The position numbers and the translations under genes are program-made. This document shows, piece by piece, positions 1-7,774 of a DNA stretch of 64,000 bases. The stretch is taken from assembly GCA_965368085.1 (NCBI GenBank), contig CBDULP010000009.1:1-64000 (forward strand), written 5' to 3'. The notes under the pieces were generated by a model. The model was not told the origin of the DNA. It worked only from the letters and a program-made list of their open reading frames with translations, and made no database searches. Numbering within the stretch: position 1 is the first letter of the stretch; every line of letters starts with the position of its first letter. The stretch is from Peptoclostridium sp965368085. Lineage in GTDB: Bacteria; Bacillota; Clostridia; Peptostreptococcales; Peptostreptococcaceae.

Positions 1-35
1 ATACTCTGCTTTTTGAGATATTTAAATAACTTTTC

Positions 36-305
36 TTAACTTAATGACATTGGCCATATGGCGGTCTTTTGATTTATGAAGTAAATAACCGGATTGATCA
101 AGTTAAGAAAGGCATACGGCGCATATGTAAAAGGATGTACACCGAGAGTCGACAGCTTGTCTCCAAAATACGCCCTTGAGACAATTGCTCCAGTAACAAT
201 ATAGTTTGAAATTCTAAGCACTGAGTCTATCTCAAGCCATGCGATTCCGACAGTTCTCACTGTTGTCCATGAGCTGCCTATTGAAATTGCCTCTATGGCA
301 GCTTC
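36..305 (-). pseudogene. NhaC-type Na+/H+ antiporter remnant
   Basis: The frame has no usable start: it follows directly, in frame, after the TAA of the upstream gene. The peptide contains GSSWTTVRTVGIAW, then VTGAIVSRAYFGDKLST, then TYAPYAFLNLINPVI. These match three blocks of NhaC-family antiporters (the GTSWGT/TVG helix, the AGAxxSGAYFGDK block and the C-terminal TYLPYAFFN block). The segment normally lying between the FGDK block and the C-terminus (SDTTN and beyond) is missing, so this is a decayed fragment with an internal deletion. It ends with TAA at 36-38. A short expressed membrane peptide cannot be excluded but seems unlikely. Confidence 0.6.
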
Positions 306-311
306 ATTTTT

Positions 312-1112
312 TTATAGCTTTATCTGCACAAACTCTATATTCGCCTGTTCTATGAACTCATAATCTCTATCTGAAATCTCAGCCCCCTTGTATTCCTCAA
401 AAGCCCTTTTGAACACCTTGGGATTTGAAAGCTCATGTGCAGACTCATTGTAAAGCTCTACAAATCTCTTAAAGTCCTCGCTTTTTACGAACGATTTGCT
501 CGCCACAATAACATGCGTCGCGACTGGCTCCTCTAGCTCTACGTTTTTCTTTTTGCCTGAAAGCGAAAGCCCCGTGGTTATATCAAGAAGCACAGTATCC
601 ACCATGCCATTTTCAAGCGAATACGGCAGTGCGTGCATTATGAGGGATTTTTTTTCGACTCCGCTTGGATAAAGCTCGTCAACCATTGTCTGTATATGCT
701 GCCTGTTTTGGGCGTATCCGACCCTTATTGCAGGCATACCTGTCTTTGACACTATTATGCTTGAATTTTGAATGCAGCTCCCTACAAGCACATATTCGTC
801 AGTCGACTTTAAAAATTCCACCGCCGAGTCTGGACATATTATTGCCATGTCCACAGAGTCCGAGCTCAATGCCCATTGAGCCGAAGGACTTCAGCAGTCC
901 CCAAGTATGTATGATTCAACGTCAAGATTTTTTATATTCCCGCTCTTGTCCTTGTTTTTTATAATATAGTCAAGCAACAGCCCTGAGCTGTCATTCGACG
1001 CCGCTATCCTGACGTTTGCACTTATCCTTTCCTCCGTCGGAAGCAGGAAAAACACCGCAAACACAAAAAATGCCACGGCAATTGAAATCAGAATCTTTTT
1101 CATATGTTCCAT
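312..1112 (-). CDS. Binding-protein-like selenoprotein with Cys-Sec motif (SaoB candidate)
   Basis: This 266-residue protein is read through an in-frame TGA at 891-893 as selenocysteine (residue 74), giving GDCUSPSAQWAL. Both flanks are long, in the same frame and alike in character. Residues 4-25 form a hydrophobic N-terminal anchor without a lipobox Cys. The rest looks like a periplasmic-binding fold of the NitT/TauT type: IRVGYAQNRQH at the domain swap, then a second lobe. The start ATG has GGAGGTG six bases upstream. A perfect 7-bp hairpin starts nine bases after the TGA. It is the last intact gene of the minus-strand cluster, after two other binding proteins. It may correspond to what databases call SaoB (ABC substrate-binding selenoprotein); that link is from memory. 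An ordinary nonsense pseudogene is the alternative, made unlikely by the CU motif and hairpin. Confidence 0.75.
864..881 (-). promoter_or_regulatory. SECIS-like hairpin of the 312-1112 selenoprotein
   Basis: On the coding strand, GCTCAAT pairs perfectly with ATTGAGC around a GGGC loop. The stem begins nine bases after the UGA. Bacterial SECIS elements sit just downstream of the Sec codon inside the reading frame and carry a G/U in a small apical loop; both points fit. Confidence 0.6.
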
Positions 1113-1220
1113 AATTCACCTCCAGGTCCAAATGCAAAAATGTTGGCTGCTGTAACTGATTATACCAGCAACCGCAGCCAACATCAAAACCTATTCCAAT
1201 TACCGCCAATTGTCAAATGT

Positions 1221-2333
1221 TTACTCCGCGTCTATTTCAAGAGCCTTTGCCTTCCAGTCTTCGTAGTTCATTCCAACCGGGAACACAGGCTCTATCTTTT
1301 CGCCTATGAATGCGTCAAAATCATCAAGGTTGCAGCTATTGTAAAACTCTTCATCCACAACGTCCTCGTATTTTGGAACCACATCCATAAGGTCTTCATT
1401 TTCATAGACCTGCATTGCAAATTTGGCCTGCTTTTCGTCAAGCTTCCAAGTAAGCGTCCTACCCTCCGCAACGCATTTTTTGTATATGGTCATAAGGGCT
1501 ACTTCTTCAGGGCAGTCGTAGTAATCCGCAAATATATTGGCAGCCTTAACAGGATGTTCGTATATATATTTGAGCGATTCCACGTGCGCCTTAACCATCT
1601 TCTTGGCAAGTTCAGGATGCTCTTCCTTGAATTTTTTGTTCATTGAATATACGCAGCAAAGTCCCATTTCAGATTTGCCGCCAGTCATCATTTCCATATA
1701 TGTTGCAGCTATATGTCCAACTCCTTCAAGCTCTGCACGAGAGCCCCAAGGGTCTCAGCAGGTGAATCCCTTTATCTTTCCGGCCTTGAGCGCCATGTAT
1801 TTCGCCTGGTCAGAGTCAAAGCTAAGCGCCTGATAATTGCTTCCCTCTACAGGTATTCCAAGCTGACTTGCATACACCGGCCAAGATTCGCCTTTTTCAG
1901 GGTTGGCCCCTATCCCAAGAGGCTGCCCTATGAGCTCACCTGGATCTTTCACATCGTTTGAAAGCACAAAATACATAGACCCGCCTATGTGGTTGTTTGC
2001 TGCTATGAATATTGGCGCTCCCTTTGGCTGCGCAGCCATGAGCCCCCTTGTTCCTATGTACCCCACATCCATCTGCCCTGCGGCCATTGCCTGTGGAACC
2101 TTTCCATTTCCTGAAAGTTCAACTTTAAGGCCCATTTTTTCGTATATCCCTGCGCCTTCCCCTACGCATGCGGCTGTCATGTGGTCGCAATTGTAGTATC
2201 CAAGCCTTACAACATAATCGTCACCCGAATTTGCGCCTTTTGCATTTTCAGATGAATTGCCGCATCCTGCCATCGAAAATACGGCAAGCATGAATGCAAC
2301 CGCCATCATGCATGATTTTTTAAGTATCTTCAT
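1221..2333 (-). CDS. Solute-binding lipoprotein, selenocysteine form
   Basis: This 370-residue NMT1/SsuA-type solute-binding protein has a lipoprotein signal (SMAGC) and an in-frame TGA at 1755-1757 read as Sec193 in KGFTCUDPWGSRAE. The full-length paralog immediately upstream (2670-3791) has GYTACDPWASVAE at the same place, so Sec aligns with Cys200 there and the motif continues as DPW in both. Both paralogs also share GYYNCDHMTAA with a Cys near the start of the mature protein, GNGKVPQAMAAGQMD, and a C-terminal PVFPVGMNYEDWKAK. A second thiol, Cys192, is next to the Sec. The ATG at 2333 is preferred to a TTG two codons upstream because the product then begins MKILKK like the paralog's MKLFKK; a GGGGGG tract lies 10 bases upstream. 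Ligand unknown; the paralogs' conserved Cys plus Cys/Sec pair suggests a thiol- or metal-reactive ligand. Confidence 0.8.
1724..1750 (-). promoter_or_regulatory. SECIS-like hairpin of the 1221-2333 selenoprotein
   Basis: GCTCT pairs with AGAGC around a CGTGC loop (1730-1744), with an outer CTT/AAG pairing. The stem starts about ten bases after the UGA. The hairpin is weaker than those of the other Sec genes here. Confidence 0.45.
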
Positions 2334-2669
2334 TGCCAACTTGCCCCCCTTAAAATAATATGTATTGAGCGAATTACAGCAAATCCTCCGTATTGAAAAA
2401 TTTTTTCATTTAAATAGCATTTGCCATTTTCACCCGCATACGATTTTACATGTACAGCGCCAGTATTGCAATGTTTTCTCATTTAATATCATTTTTTTCT
2501 ATATGTTCCAGTTTTGTTAATGAATTTTTAAATAGTAATCGCCAGTAAATGTCATATTTTTAAATAAATATCTTTTGGGATTTTGCCATTTTACAACGCA
2601 AAAAGCCGGATTCAAATTCGAATCCGGCACGTTATACTACGTGAATGTTCTATTTCCTTTTGTCAAATA
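2334..2669. other. Intergenic region between paralogous binding proteins
   Basis: This is AT-rich spacer between the Cys paralog and the Sec paralog, both on the minus strand. Its left end must hold the leader of the Sec paralog. Its right end holds the terminator given separately. I see no other gene in it. Confidence 0.6.
2600..2628 (-). terminator. Rho-independent terminator after the Cys-type binding protein
   Basis: GCCGGATTC (2605-2613) and GAATCCGGC (2620-2628) form a 9-bp stem, followed on the minus strand by TTTTTGCG. It ends transcription of the 2670-3791 gene, so the Sec paralog probably has its own promoter or is reached by read-through. Confidence 0.75.
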
Positions 2670-3791
2670 TTACTGTTTGTCAAGTTCGTTGACCTTTGCC
2701 TTCCAGTCTTCATAGCTCATTCCAACTGGGAATACAGGATCAACCTTTTCCTTTATGAATGTGTCAAAGTCATCTGCTCCCGACTCATCAAGGAAAGTTG
2801 TGTCCACAACCGTGTCATATGTAACCGAATCGTCTATGAATCCATGCTCTTTTTTCCAGTCTATTTCACGGTTTATCTCATCAGGGTTTACAACCCAAGT
2901 AAGCGTTCTTCCCTCTTGCACTGTCTTCTTGTAAAGTGTCATCAGCGCAACTTCTTCTGGAACATTGTAGTTCTTCGCGAATATTCTTGCCGACTCCGCA
3001 GGGTTTGTATATATAAACTCCATGGCCTTAGTATGAGCAAACACAAGCTTTTTGGCAAGCTCCGGATGGTCTTTAGTGAAGTTCTTGTTCAGCGAGAATG
3101 TGCAGCACACTCCCCACTCCCCTTCAAGAAGAGAGTTTACCGCAAGTATCTTTCCAGTTCCCTCGTACTCTGCTACTGACGCCCAAGGGTCGCATGCAGT
3201 ATATCCGTCTATATTTCCAGTCTTAAGCGCAAGGTATTTGTCCGAGTCTGAACCGAATCCTACGCACTCGTAGTTCGAACCTTCAACAGGTATGTCCATT
3301 TCCTTCGCAAACTGTATCCAGGCCTCCGAGTTCTTCTCAGGTTCGTTTCCTATTCCAAGCTTTTTGCCCATAAGATCCTGCGGGCTGTTTATGTCGTTTG
3401 AAACTACAAGGTAGTAAGCCCCTCCCTTGTGGTTGTTGGCTCCTATGACTATCGGAGCTCCCTTTGCAGCCGATCCCATAAGTCCATTTACTCCTATGTA
3501 TCCTGCATCCATCTGTCCTGCAGCCATCGCCTGAGGAACCTTTCCGTTTCCAGTAACCTCGACGTTAAGACCAAGCTCGTCGAATATTCCCGCATCCTTT
3601 GCTATTGGAGCCGCAGTCATGTGGTCACAATTGTAGTAGCCCAACTTTATAACGTAGTCCTCGTCGGCGTTTGCCGCCTGTGCCGCCGCCTGCTCTTCTT
3701 TTGGGGCCTCTTCGCTTGTACATCCCGAAAGCAGTGAAGCCGATACAACAAACATAGACATTACAAGTGCAAGTTTCTTAAATAGTTTCAT
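2670..3791 (-). CDS. Solute-binding lipoprotein, cysteine form
   Basis: This 373-residue exported binding protein belongs to the NMT1/SsuA-type ABC solute-binding family. The lipobox is LLSGC24, followed by an acidic/Ala-rich linker (residues 25-45). The binding fold has VIKLGYYNCDHMTAA (Cys55), a GNGKVPQAMAAGQMDAGYIG signature and TACDPWASV with Cys200. It is a close full-length paralog of the next gene downstream, where Cys200 is replaced by Sec. Its length is normal for the family. No ABC permease or ATPase gene is adjacent. A Fur-like palindrome lies about 150 bp upstream of the start, and a terminator follows the stop. The ligand cannot be read from sequence. Confidence 0.85.
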   Translation of the reverse strand: MKLFKKLALVMSMFVVSASLLSGCTSEEAPKEEQAAAQAANADEDYVIKLGYYNCDHMTAAPIAKDAGIFDELGLNVEVTGNGKVPQAMAAGQMDAGYIGVNGLMGSAAKGAPIVIGANNHKGGAYYLVVSNDINSPQDLMGKKLGIGNEPEKNSEAWIQFAKEMDIPVEGSNYECVGFGSDSDKYLALKTGNIDGYTACDPWASVAEYEGTGKILAVNSLLEGEWGVCCTFSLNKNFTKDHPELAKKLVFAHTKAMEFIYTNPAESARIFAKNYNVPEEVALMTLYKKTVQEGRTLTWVVNPDEINREIDWKKEHGFIDDSVTYDTVVDTTFLDESGADDFDTFIKEKVDPVFPVGMSYEDWKAKVNELDKQ

Positions 3792-3939
3792 ATGTTATCC
3801 TCCCTTTTTTAATGTTTAAAAGTCCGCATGTTGGATGCACCTTGACAACGCAAATTCCAAAATATGCAGCAATTACCTAATGAATATACCACCGCCGCCA
3901 GCTTAATGACAAGATTTTTCACTTAATCATTAAGCATTT

Positions 3940-3962
3940 CAATGGATAATCATTATCCATTG
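3940..3962. promoter_or_regulatory. Fur-family operator candidate
   Basis: This is a perfect 11-1-11 palindrome, CAATGGATAAT, C, then its complement. Its core GATAATCATTATC matches the 7-1-7 architecture of Firmicute Fur-family boxes (TGATAATNATTATCA) except at the outer base on each side. A second 6-1-6 palindrome lies 5 bp to the left. It is placed to control the binding-protein gene starting at 3791. The T-run on the right could instead make it a plus-strand terminator, but no plus-strand gene lies upstream. Confidence 0.5.
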
Positions 3963-4056
3963 TTTTTTTCTATGGTCATGGTGTAATAAATATACAAAAT
4001 ACAAGCAGGCCTACAAATTCATATTCCGCATGCCCGTGGCTGGGCACTGCCTAACG

Positions 4057-4115
4057 AAAAAGGCCCGGCGCATCAGAATGTTAAAATATACCATTCCGAT
4101 ACACCGGGCCCCTTG
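4057..4115 (-). terminator. Terminator of the permease/Cys-Cys lipoprotein operon
   Basis: GGCCCGG (4062-4068) pairs with CCGGGCC (4104-4110). The inner ATC-GAATG and CATTC-GAT blocks extend the stem. On the minus strand it is followed by TTTTTCG. It lies just after the stop at 4148. Confidence 0.75.
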
Positions 4116-4147
4116 ATCCACGTGCTTATGTTTTCATGAGTTTCATA

Positions 4148-4612
4148 TTAGCAGCAGTCTTCCATGTCCTGCCCGAAAAGATTTACAGGCTCCATCTGCT
4201 GCAGTCTGAATATCGCATAACCCACGTTCCCATTTTTGGAACCCGAGACTATGAATTCAATTTCGTCCTTATCGTCTATATTCTTGAATTTTATTGTCTG
4301 GTCTTCCACCGGAGCCGGAGCCTCATTTGATATTGAACACTCTTCTCCTCCGACTACGACTTTCATTCCGTTTTTGCCCTTTTTTATATTGTATATTACA
4401 ACAAGGTCCTTCTCTCCGTCATTGGTGACGTCTTCATATCCGCATTTTATGACTTTGTTTTCAGGGTATTTTTCCCGAAAATAGGCAAGGAGCTCGTTGC
4501 CTTGATCGACTCCTATGTCAACATTTTCACTCTTTTCTTCCTGCGCACAGCCGGCAAGCGCCGCACACATCAGCAGTAAAATCACATGCAACATAAATTT
4601 TCTTTTAATCAT
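4148..4612 (-). CDS. saoC: Lipoprotein with Cys-Cys carboxy terminus (SaoC-like)
   Basis: This 154-residue exported lipoprotein has the lipobox LAGC22 after a short hydrophobic signal. The mature part has an FG-GAP/VCBS-like feel (GYEDVTNDGEKDLVVIYN), then VVGGEECSISNEAP, and ends exactly at Asp-Cys-Cys-stop. A vicinal dithiol at the very C-terminus, next to a permease and a thioredoxin-like selenoprotein, matches the family I know as 'Cys-Cys-COOH (seleno)protein SaoC'. The start at 4612 is chosen because it gives the signal peptide; the longer frame runs into the permease gene. It lies 22 bases after the permease stop, so it is probably co-transcribed. A proposed role is capture or hand-over of a soft metal or organometal by the paired thiols (inference). 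Confidence 0.75.
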   Translation of the reverse strand: MIKRKFMLHVILLLMCAALAGCAQEEKSENVDIGVDQGNELLAYFREKYPENKVIKCGYEDVTNDGEKDLVVIYNIKKGKNGMKVVVGGEECSISNEAPAPVEDQTIKFKNIDDKDEIEFIVSGSKNGNVGYAIFRLQQMEPVNLFGQDMEDCC

Positions 4613-4634
4613 TTCAATACCTCGCCAAATTATT

Positions 4635-5744
4635 TTATGCGGCCTTTTTGCCCACCCTCTGCATTGCAATGCGCCTAAGCTTGTCCGCATTGGGTTTCAT
4701 GGCCTTTAAGAAAAATAGGAATATTATGAATGAACATATGTATTTCACAGGCTCTGGCGATGCCAGTATCAGCTTGTTTGCAGCATTTATGGTGCTTGTG
4801 GTCCTATCGAAATTTATAACCGGCTTAAATCCAGGCATAAGCAGCTTGTTTGTGATATATCCAAATCCAAGAGAGGTCGTGACAACCACAGAACTGTATA
4901 TTACGACTGTTCTTTTTCCCATTATCTTATACATGCTTATAAGTTCCGGAAGATTGGTCGCAGCTCCGGCCATAAGGAACGTGACTGCCACTCCAGGCGC
5001 CGCCCCGCTCGCTATGAGCGCCGCTATGAAAGGTATGTGCCCTACTGCGCAGACATACATTATTGCTGCAAGGACAGCTATGCTTCCAAGGGAAAGTATG
5101 TCCGGATCTCCAAGATATCCCTGTATGTAGCTTTGGGGTATCGCCGTGAGCATAAATCCCGCAAGCAGCATTCCCGGTATTACATATTTGCTTACCGTAA
5201 CCGAAAGGTCTCCATACGACCACTTGAGGCCTTCCTTTATCTTTTGGGAAAGGCTTCTTCCCTCTCCCTCTTCAAGTTCTATCATCCTCGCCTGTATTTG
5301 TTCTTCCACCCCGGGTGCTTTTATCTCAGACCCTCCGAACGCATTTCCTAGTATGCCTATTACAAGAGGAACCACAAATCCTGCTATGAGGTATATTGTC
5401 GCAACCTTGCTTCCCAAAAGCCCAAAGCTCAATATCACGGCTATGGGATTTATTATGGGAGTCGCCGTCATGAAAGCGAGCACAGGCCCCAGATAAGCCC
5501 CCGAATAGTATAGGCTTATTCCAAGCGGAATCGTGCCGCAGCTGCATATGGGAAGCAGCATCCCAGATATAGTGCTCTTTAGTATCGATGATACCTTTTT
5601 ATTTCCAAGCATCTTTTGAAACCTGTCTGGGGAGAGCACTTCATGCAAAACTCCCGCGAGTATATAGCTCATTACTATCCACGGTGAAGCCCCGTTTAAT
5701 ATACTAAGCCCCGACATTACCATCTTTTTAATAAAGATCAACAT
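4635..5744 (-). CDS. saoE: YraQ/DUF318-type permease (SaoE-like efflux transporter)
   Basis: This 369-residue integral membrane protein has about eight to ten hydrophobic segments and the UPF0718/YraQ signature LLPICSCGTIPLG (Cys67, Cys69), a mirror-like second half with GHIPFIAALIASGAAPG, and MAGAATNLPEL. Relatives occur in arsenic and mercury loci beside small redox proteins and are regarded as thiol-dependent effluxers. The gene overlaps the upstream thioredoxin-like selenoprotein by 7 bp, so the two are translationally coupled. The Cys-Cys lipoprotein follows. I use the SaoE name from memory for this permease type; the substrate is unproven. Confidence 0.8.
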   Translation of the reverse strand: MLIFIKKMVMSGLSILNGASPWIVMSYILAGVLHEVLSPDRFQKMLGNKKVSSILKSTISGMLLPICSCGTIPLGISLYYSGAYLGPVLAFMTATPIINPIAVILSFGLLGSKVATIYLIAGFVVPLVIGILGNAFGGSEIKAPGVEEQIQARMIELEEGEGRSLSQKIKEGLKWSYGDLSVTVSKYVIPGMLLAGFMLTAIPQSYIQGYLGDPDILSLGSIAVLAAIMYVCAVGHIPFIAALIASGAAPGVAVTFLMAGAATNLPELISMYKIMGKRTVVIYSSVVVTTSLGFGYITNKLLMPGFKPVINFDRTTSTINAANKLILASPEPVKYICSFIIFLFFLKAMKPNADKLRRIAMQRVGKKAA

Positions 5745-5995
5745 TCATTCACCGCCTCTTCAACAGCCTTGGTTATGCTCGCCTCGGAAAGGTTTTGAAC
5801 CTTTTTCTTTTCGTTTATCACTATCATGCTTCTTGTAACCATTCCGTATTTTTTTATGTATCCAAAATCCTTGCCCGCCCTGTATATTACAACTTCAACC
5901 TTTCCAGGGTACTTGCCCTCGAGGTCTTCAACGAAGCCTCCAAAATGGTCGCATCATGCGCATGTGTTTATGAATTCAACAAGCACTTTTCCCAT
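5738..5995 (-). CDS. saoT: Thioredoxin-like selenoprotein, CxUC motif (SaoT-like)
   Basis: This 85-residue protein is visible only if TGA at 5954-5956 is read as selenocysteine: MGKVLVEFINTCAUCDHFGG. The active site is Cys12-Ala-Sec14-Cys15, placed after the first beta strand as in glutaredoxin/thioredoxin folds. The rest has a regular beta-alpha pattern (VEVVIYRAG, GYIKKYGMVTRSMIVINEKK with the cis-Pro position changed). It ends EAVNEC. GGAGGG lies seven bases upstream of the ATG. A SECIS-like hairpin follows the TGA. The stop overlaps the permease start. It is the likely electron donor or thiol-exchange partner for the permease or the Cys-Cys lipoprotein. No alternative frame gives a sensible product. 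Confidence 0.8.
5921..5940 (-). promoter_or_regulatory. SECIS-like hairpin of the saoT-like gene
   Basis: On the coding strand, GAGGCTTC pairs with GAAG-A-CCTC (8 bp with one bulged A) around a GTT loop. It starts 13 bases after the UGA. Confidence 0.55.
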
Positions 5996-6161
5996 TTGTA
6001 ACCCTCCAATCGTCAATATGATAAGTTTTTTCAACATGTTCGCGTGTATTTTCCATCCCAATGAATGGTAACACTTACACATGCATATTGACAATAGGTT
6101 ACAGCTTCGTATAATTTATTTTTATAATCAATCAATCTTTTATTAATTCTTCATATAATTT

Positions 6162-6920
6162 CTATCCAAACACGCCTTCTATATACTGCCTTGTCTTTTC
6201 ATTTTCGGGGGATTCAAAAAGACTTTTTGTGTCTGAGTACTCTACTATCTCACCATCAAACATGAACATCGTATAGTCCGCAATCCTCTTCGCCTGCATG
6301 AGGTTGTGGGTGACTATTATTATGGTGTACTCACTAGAAAGCCTGCGTAGCATATCCTCTATGTTGGCTGTATTTCTAACGTCGAGAGCAGAACACGGCT
6401 CGTCTAGAAGAAGCATCGAAGGCTCCACCGTAAGGGCCCTTGCTATGCAAAGCCTCTGTTGCTGTCCTCCCGAAAGCTTTTTGGCCGGCATATCCATGCA
6501 GTCTTTAACCTCATCGTAAAGCCCTGCAGCCCTGAGCTTCTCCTGTGCTATTAACTTAAGCCTTTTTTTATCCCTTATCCCGTGGTATGTCGGCCCGTAA
6601 GCCATGTTCTGATATATCGTAAGTGGAAAAGGCGTAGGGGTTTGAAACACCATTCCTATCTTTTCCCTGAGCTTTTGTCTCGGCATGGCTGCTATGTCAC
6701 TTCCGTCAAAAACTATATTTCCGCTTACCCTGCCGTCCTTTTCCTCCTCGACCATCATGTTGAGGCTCTTTATGAATGTTGACTTGCCGCACCCTGAAGG
6801 CCCTATTATGGCCGTTATGCTGTTTTTCACTATATCTATGTCTACACCTTTTACTATTTCCCTGTCCGCGTAGTATGAAGACATCCCTCTTATGCTCATT
6901 ATGCTATTTTGTCCGTTCAA
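6162..6920 (-). CDS. pstB: Phosphate ABC transporter ATPase PstB
   Basis: This 252-residue ATPase energises phosphate import. The motifs are Walker A GPSGCGKST, the PstB-type FQTPTPFPLTIYQN after the Q-loop, signature LSGGQQQRLCIARAL, and Walker B MLLLDEPCSALD. The start is TTG with AGGAGG seven bases upstream. It follows pstA with only 2 bp between. It is the last gene of pstSCAB; no phoU follows. Confidence 0.9.
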   Translation of the reverse strand: MNGQNSIMSIRGMSSYYADREIVKGVDIDIVKNSITAIIGPSGCGKSTFIKSLNMMVEEEKDGRVSGNIVFDGSDIAAMPRQKLREKIGMVFQTPTPFPLTIYQNMAYGPTYHGIRDKKRLKLIAQEKLRAAGLYDEVKDCMDMPAKKLSGGQQQRLCIARALTVEPSMLLLDEPCSALDVRNTANIEDMLRRLSSEYTIIIVTHNLMQAKRIADYTMFMFDGEIVEYSDTKSLFESPENEKTRQYIEGVFG

Positions 6921-6922
6921 TA

Positions 6923-7774
6923 TTACTCCTCCTTTTTAAACAGCCCCGCAAGCAGCGCCGCGAAGTTTATTACGAGCAGTATTCCAACAAGTACAAGTGC
7001 CGTCCCGTATGCGTATTCTATCGATATGCTCTCTCCTATGAGTATGTAAAGGTGGTATGGAAGAGCCATGGACGGGGAAAATATGCTCTTTGGAACTCCC
7101 GAATACACCACCCCTCCTGTAAGCATTATGGGGGCTGTAGCCCCCATTGCAAATCCTCCTGAAAGCGCTATTGCAGATGCAATGTCGTATATGGACTCCC
7201 TCATGACAAGCTTTATTATTGTATATGACTTTGATACCCCGAGCGCATATGATGAATATATTATCTCCCTGCTAGTCTCGGCAAGGCTTTTTTCCACTCT
7301 GACCTCTATGAATGGAAATATCATTATTCCAAGGACTATTCCTCCCGAAAGGAGCGATATCCCAAACCCCATGTGAAGTACAAGAAACGTGTATCCAAAC
7401 AGCCCAAGCACTATTGATGGTATCCCCGCCGTAGACTCTATGACTCCTCTAACTATGTTTTCAATAAGACTGCTTCTGCAGTAAAATACAATGTATATTG
7501 ATGTCGATATTGCAAGAAGCGACGCCACCGCACAGGCAATTCCTGTAAACATGAGGCTTCCAACTATAGCCGGGAATATCCCTCCTGCGCTTCCAAGAGG
7601 AAACCCCCTCGGCCTGTCGGTTATGAATGCCATATCCACAACACCAGCGCCCTTTATGAATATGTATATTATTATGAACGATATGCAAAATAACATTATG
7701 CCGGTGCTTACAATACTCCATATCATTATAGGCAGGCCCTGGTTTTTTTTCATACTGATCCCATTCCCCTTCAT
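6923..7774 (-). CDS. pstA: Phosphate ABC transporter permease PstA
   Basis: This 283-residue inner-membrane permease has about six transmembrane segments. The family block PSIVLGLFGYTFLV and the EAA-type loop ETSREIIYSSYALGVSKSYTI are present. The start overlaps the pstC stop by 4 bp (ATGA). It pairs with PstC to form the phosphate channel. Confidence 0.9.
   Translation of the reverse strand: MKGNGISMKKNQGLPIMIWSIVSTGIMLFCISFIIIYIFIKGAGVVDMAFITDRPRGFPLGSAGGIFPAIVGSLMFTGIACAVASLLAISTSIYIVFYCRSSLIENIVRGVIESTAGIPSIVLGLFGYTFLVLHMGFGISLLSGGIVLGIMIFPFIEVRVEKSLAETSREIIYSSYALGVSKSYTIIKLVMRESIYDIASAIALSGGFAMGATAPIMLTGGVVYSGVPKSIFSPSMALPYHLYILIGESISIEYAYGTALVLVGILLVINFAALLAGLFKKEE

Larger units (their letters stand above)
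3792..4147. other. Regulatory spacer between saoC and the binding protein gene
   Basis: This non-coding stretch holds the terminator of the upstream saoC-like gene (4057-4115), the Fur-like palindrome (3940-3962), a second small palindrome CTTAATCATTAAG (3922-3934) and the leader of the 2670-3791 gene. I see no open reading frame of substance. Confidence 0.6.

Noticed and set aside
1104..1646. Long plus-strand frame opposite the binding-protein genes
   Set aside because: It is antisense to the selenoprotein genes, has no RBS, and its composition follows from the real minus-strand frame.
312..2339. Reading the two TGA-interrupted binding proteins as nonsense pseudogenes
   Set aside because: Each has only one stop, always TGA, next to Cys in a redox-like motif, followed by a hairpin, and one aligns with Cys in an intact paralog. 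Two thioredoxin-like genes in the window show the same pattern.
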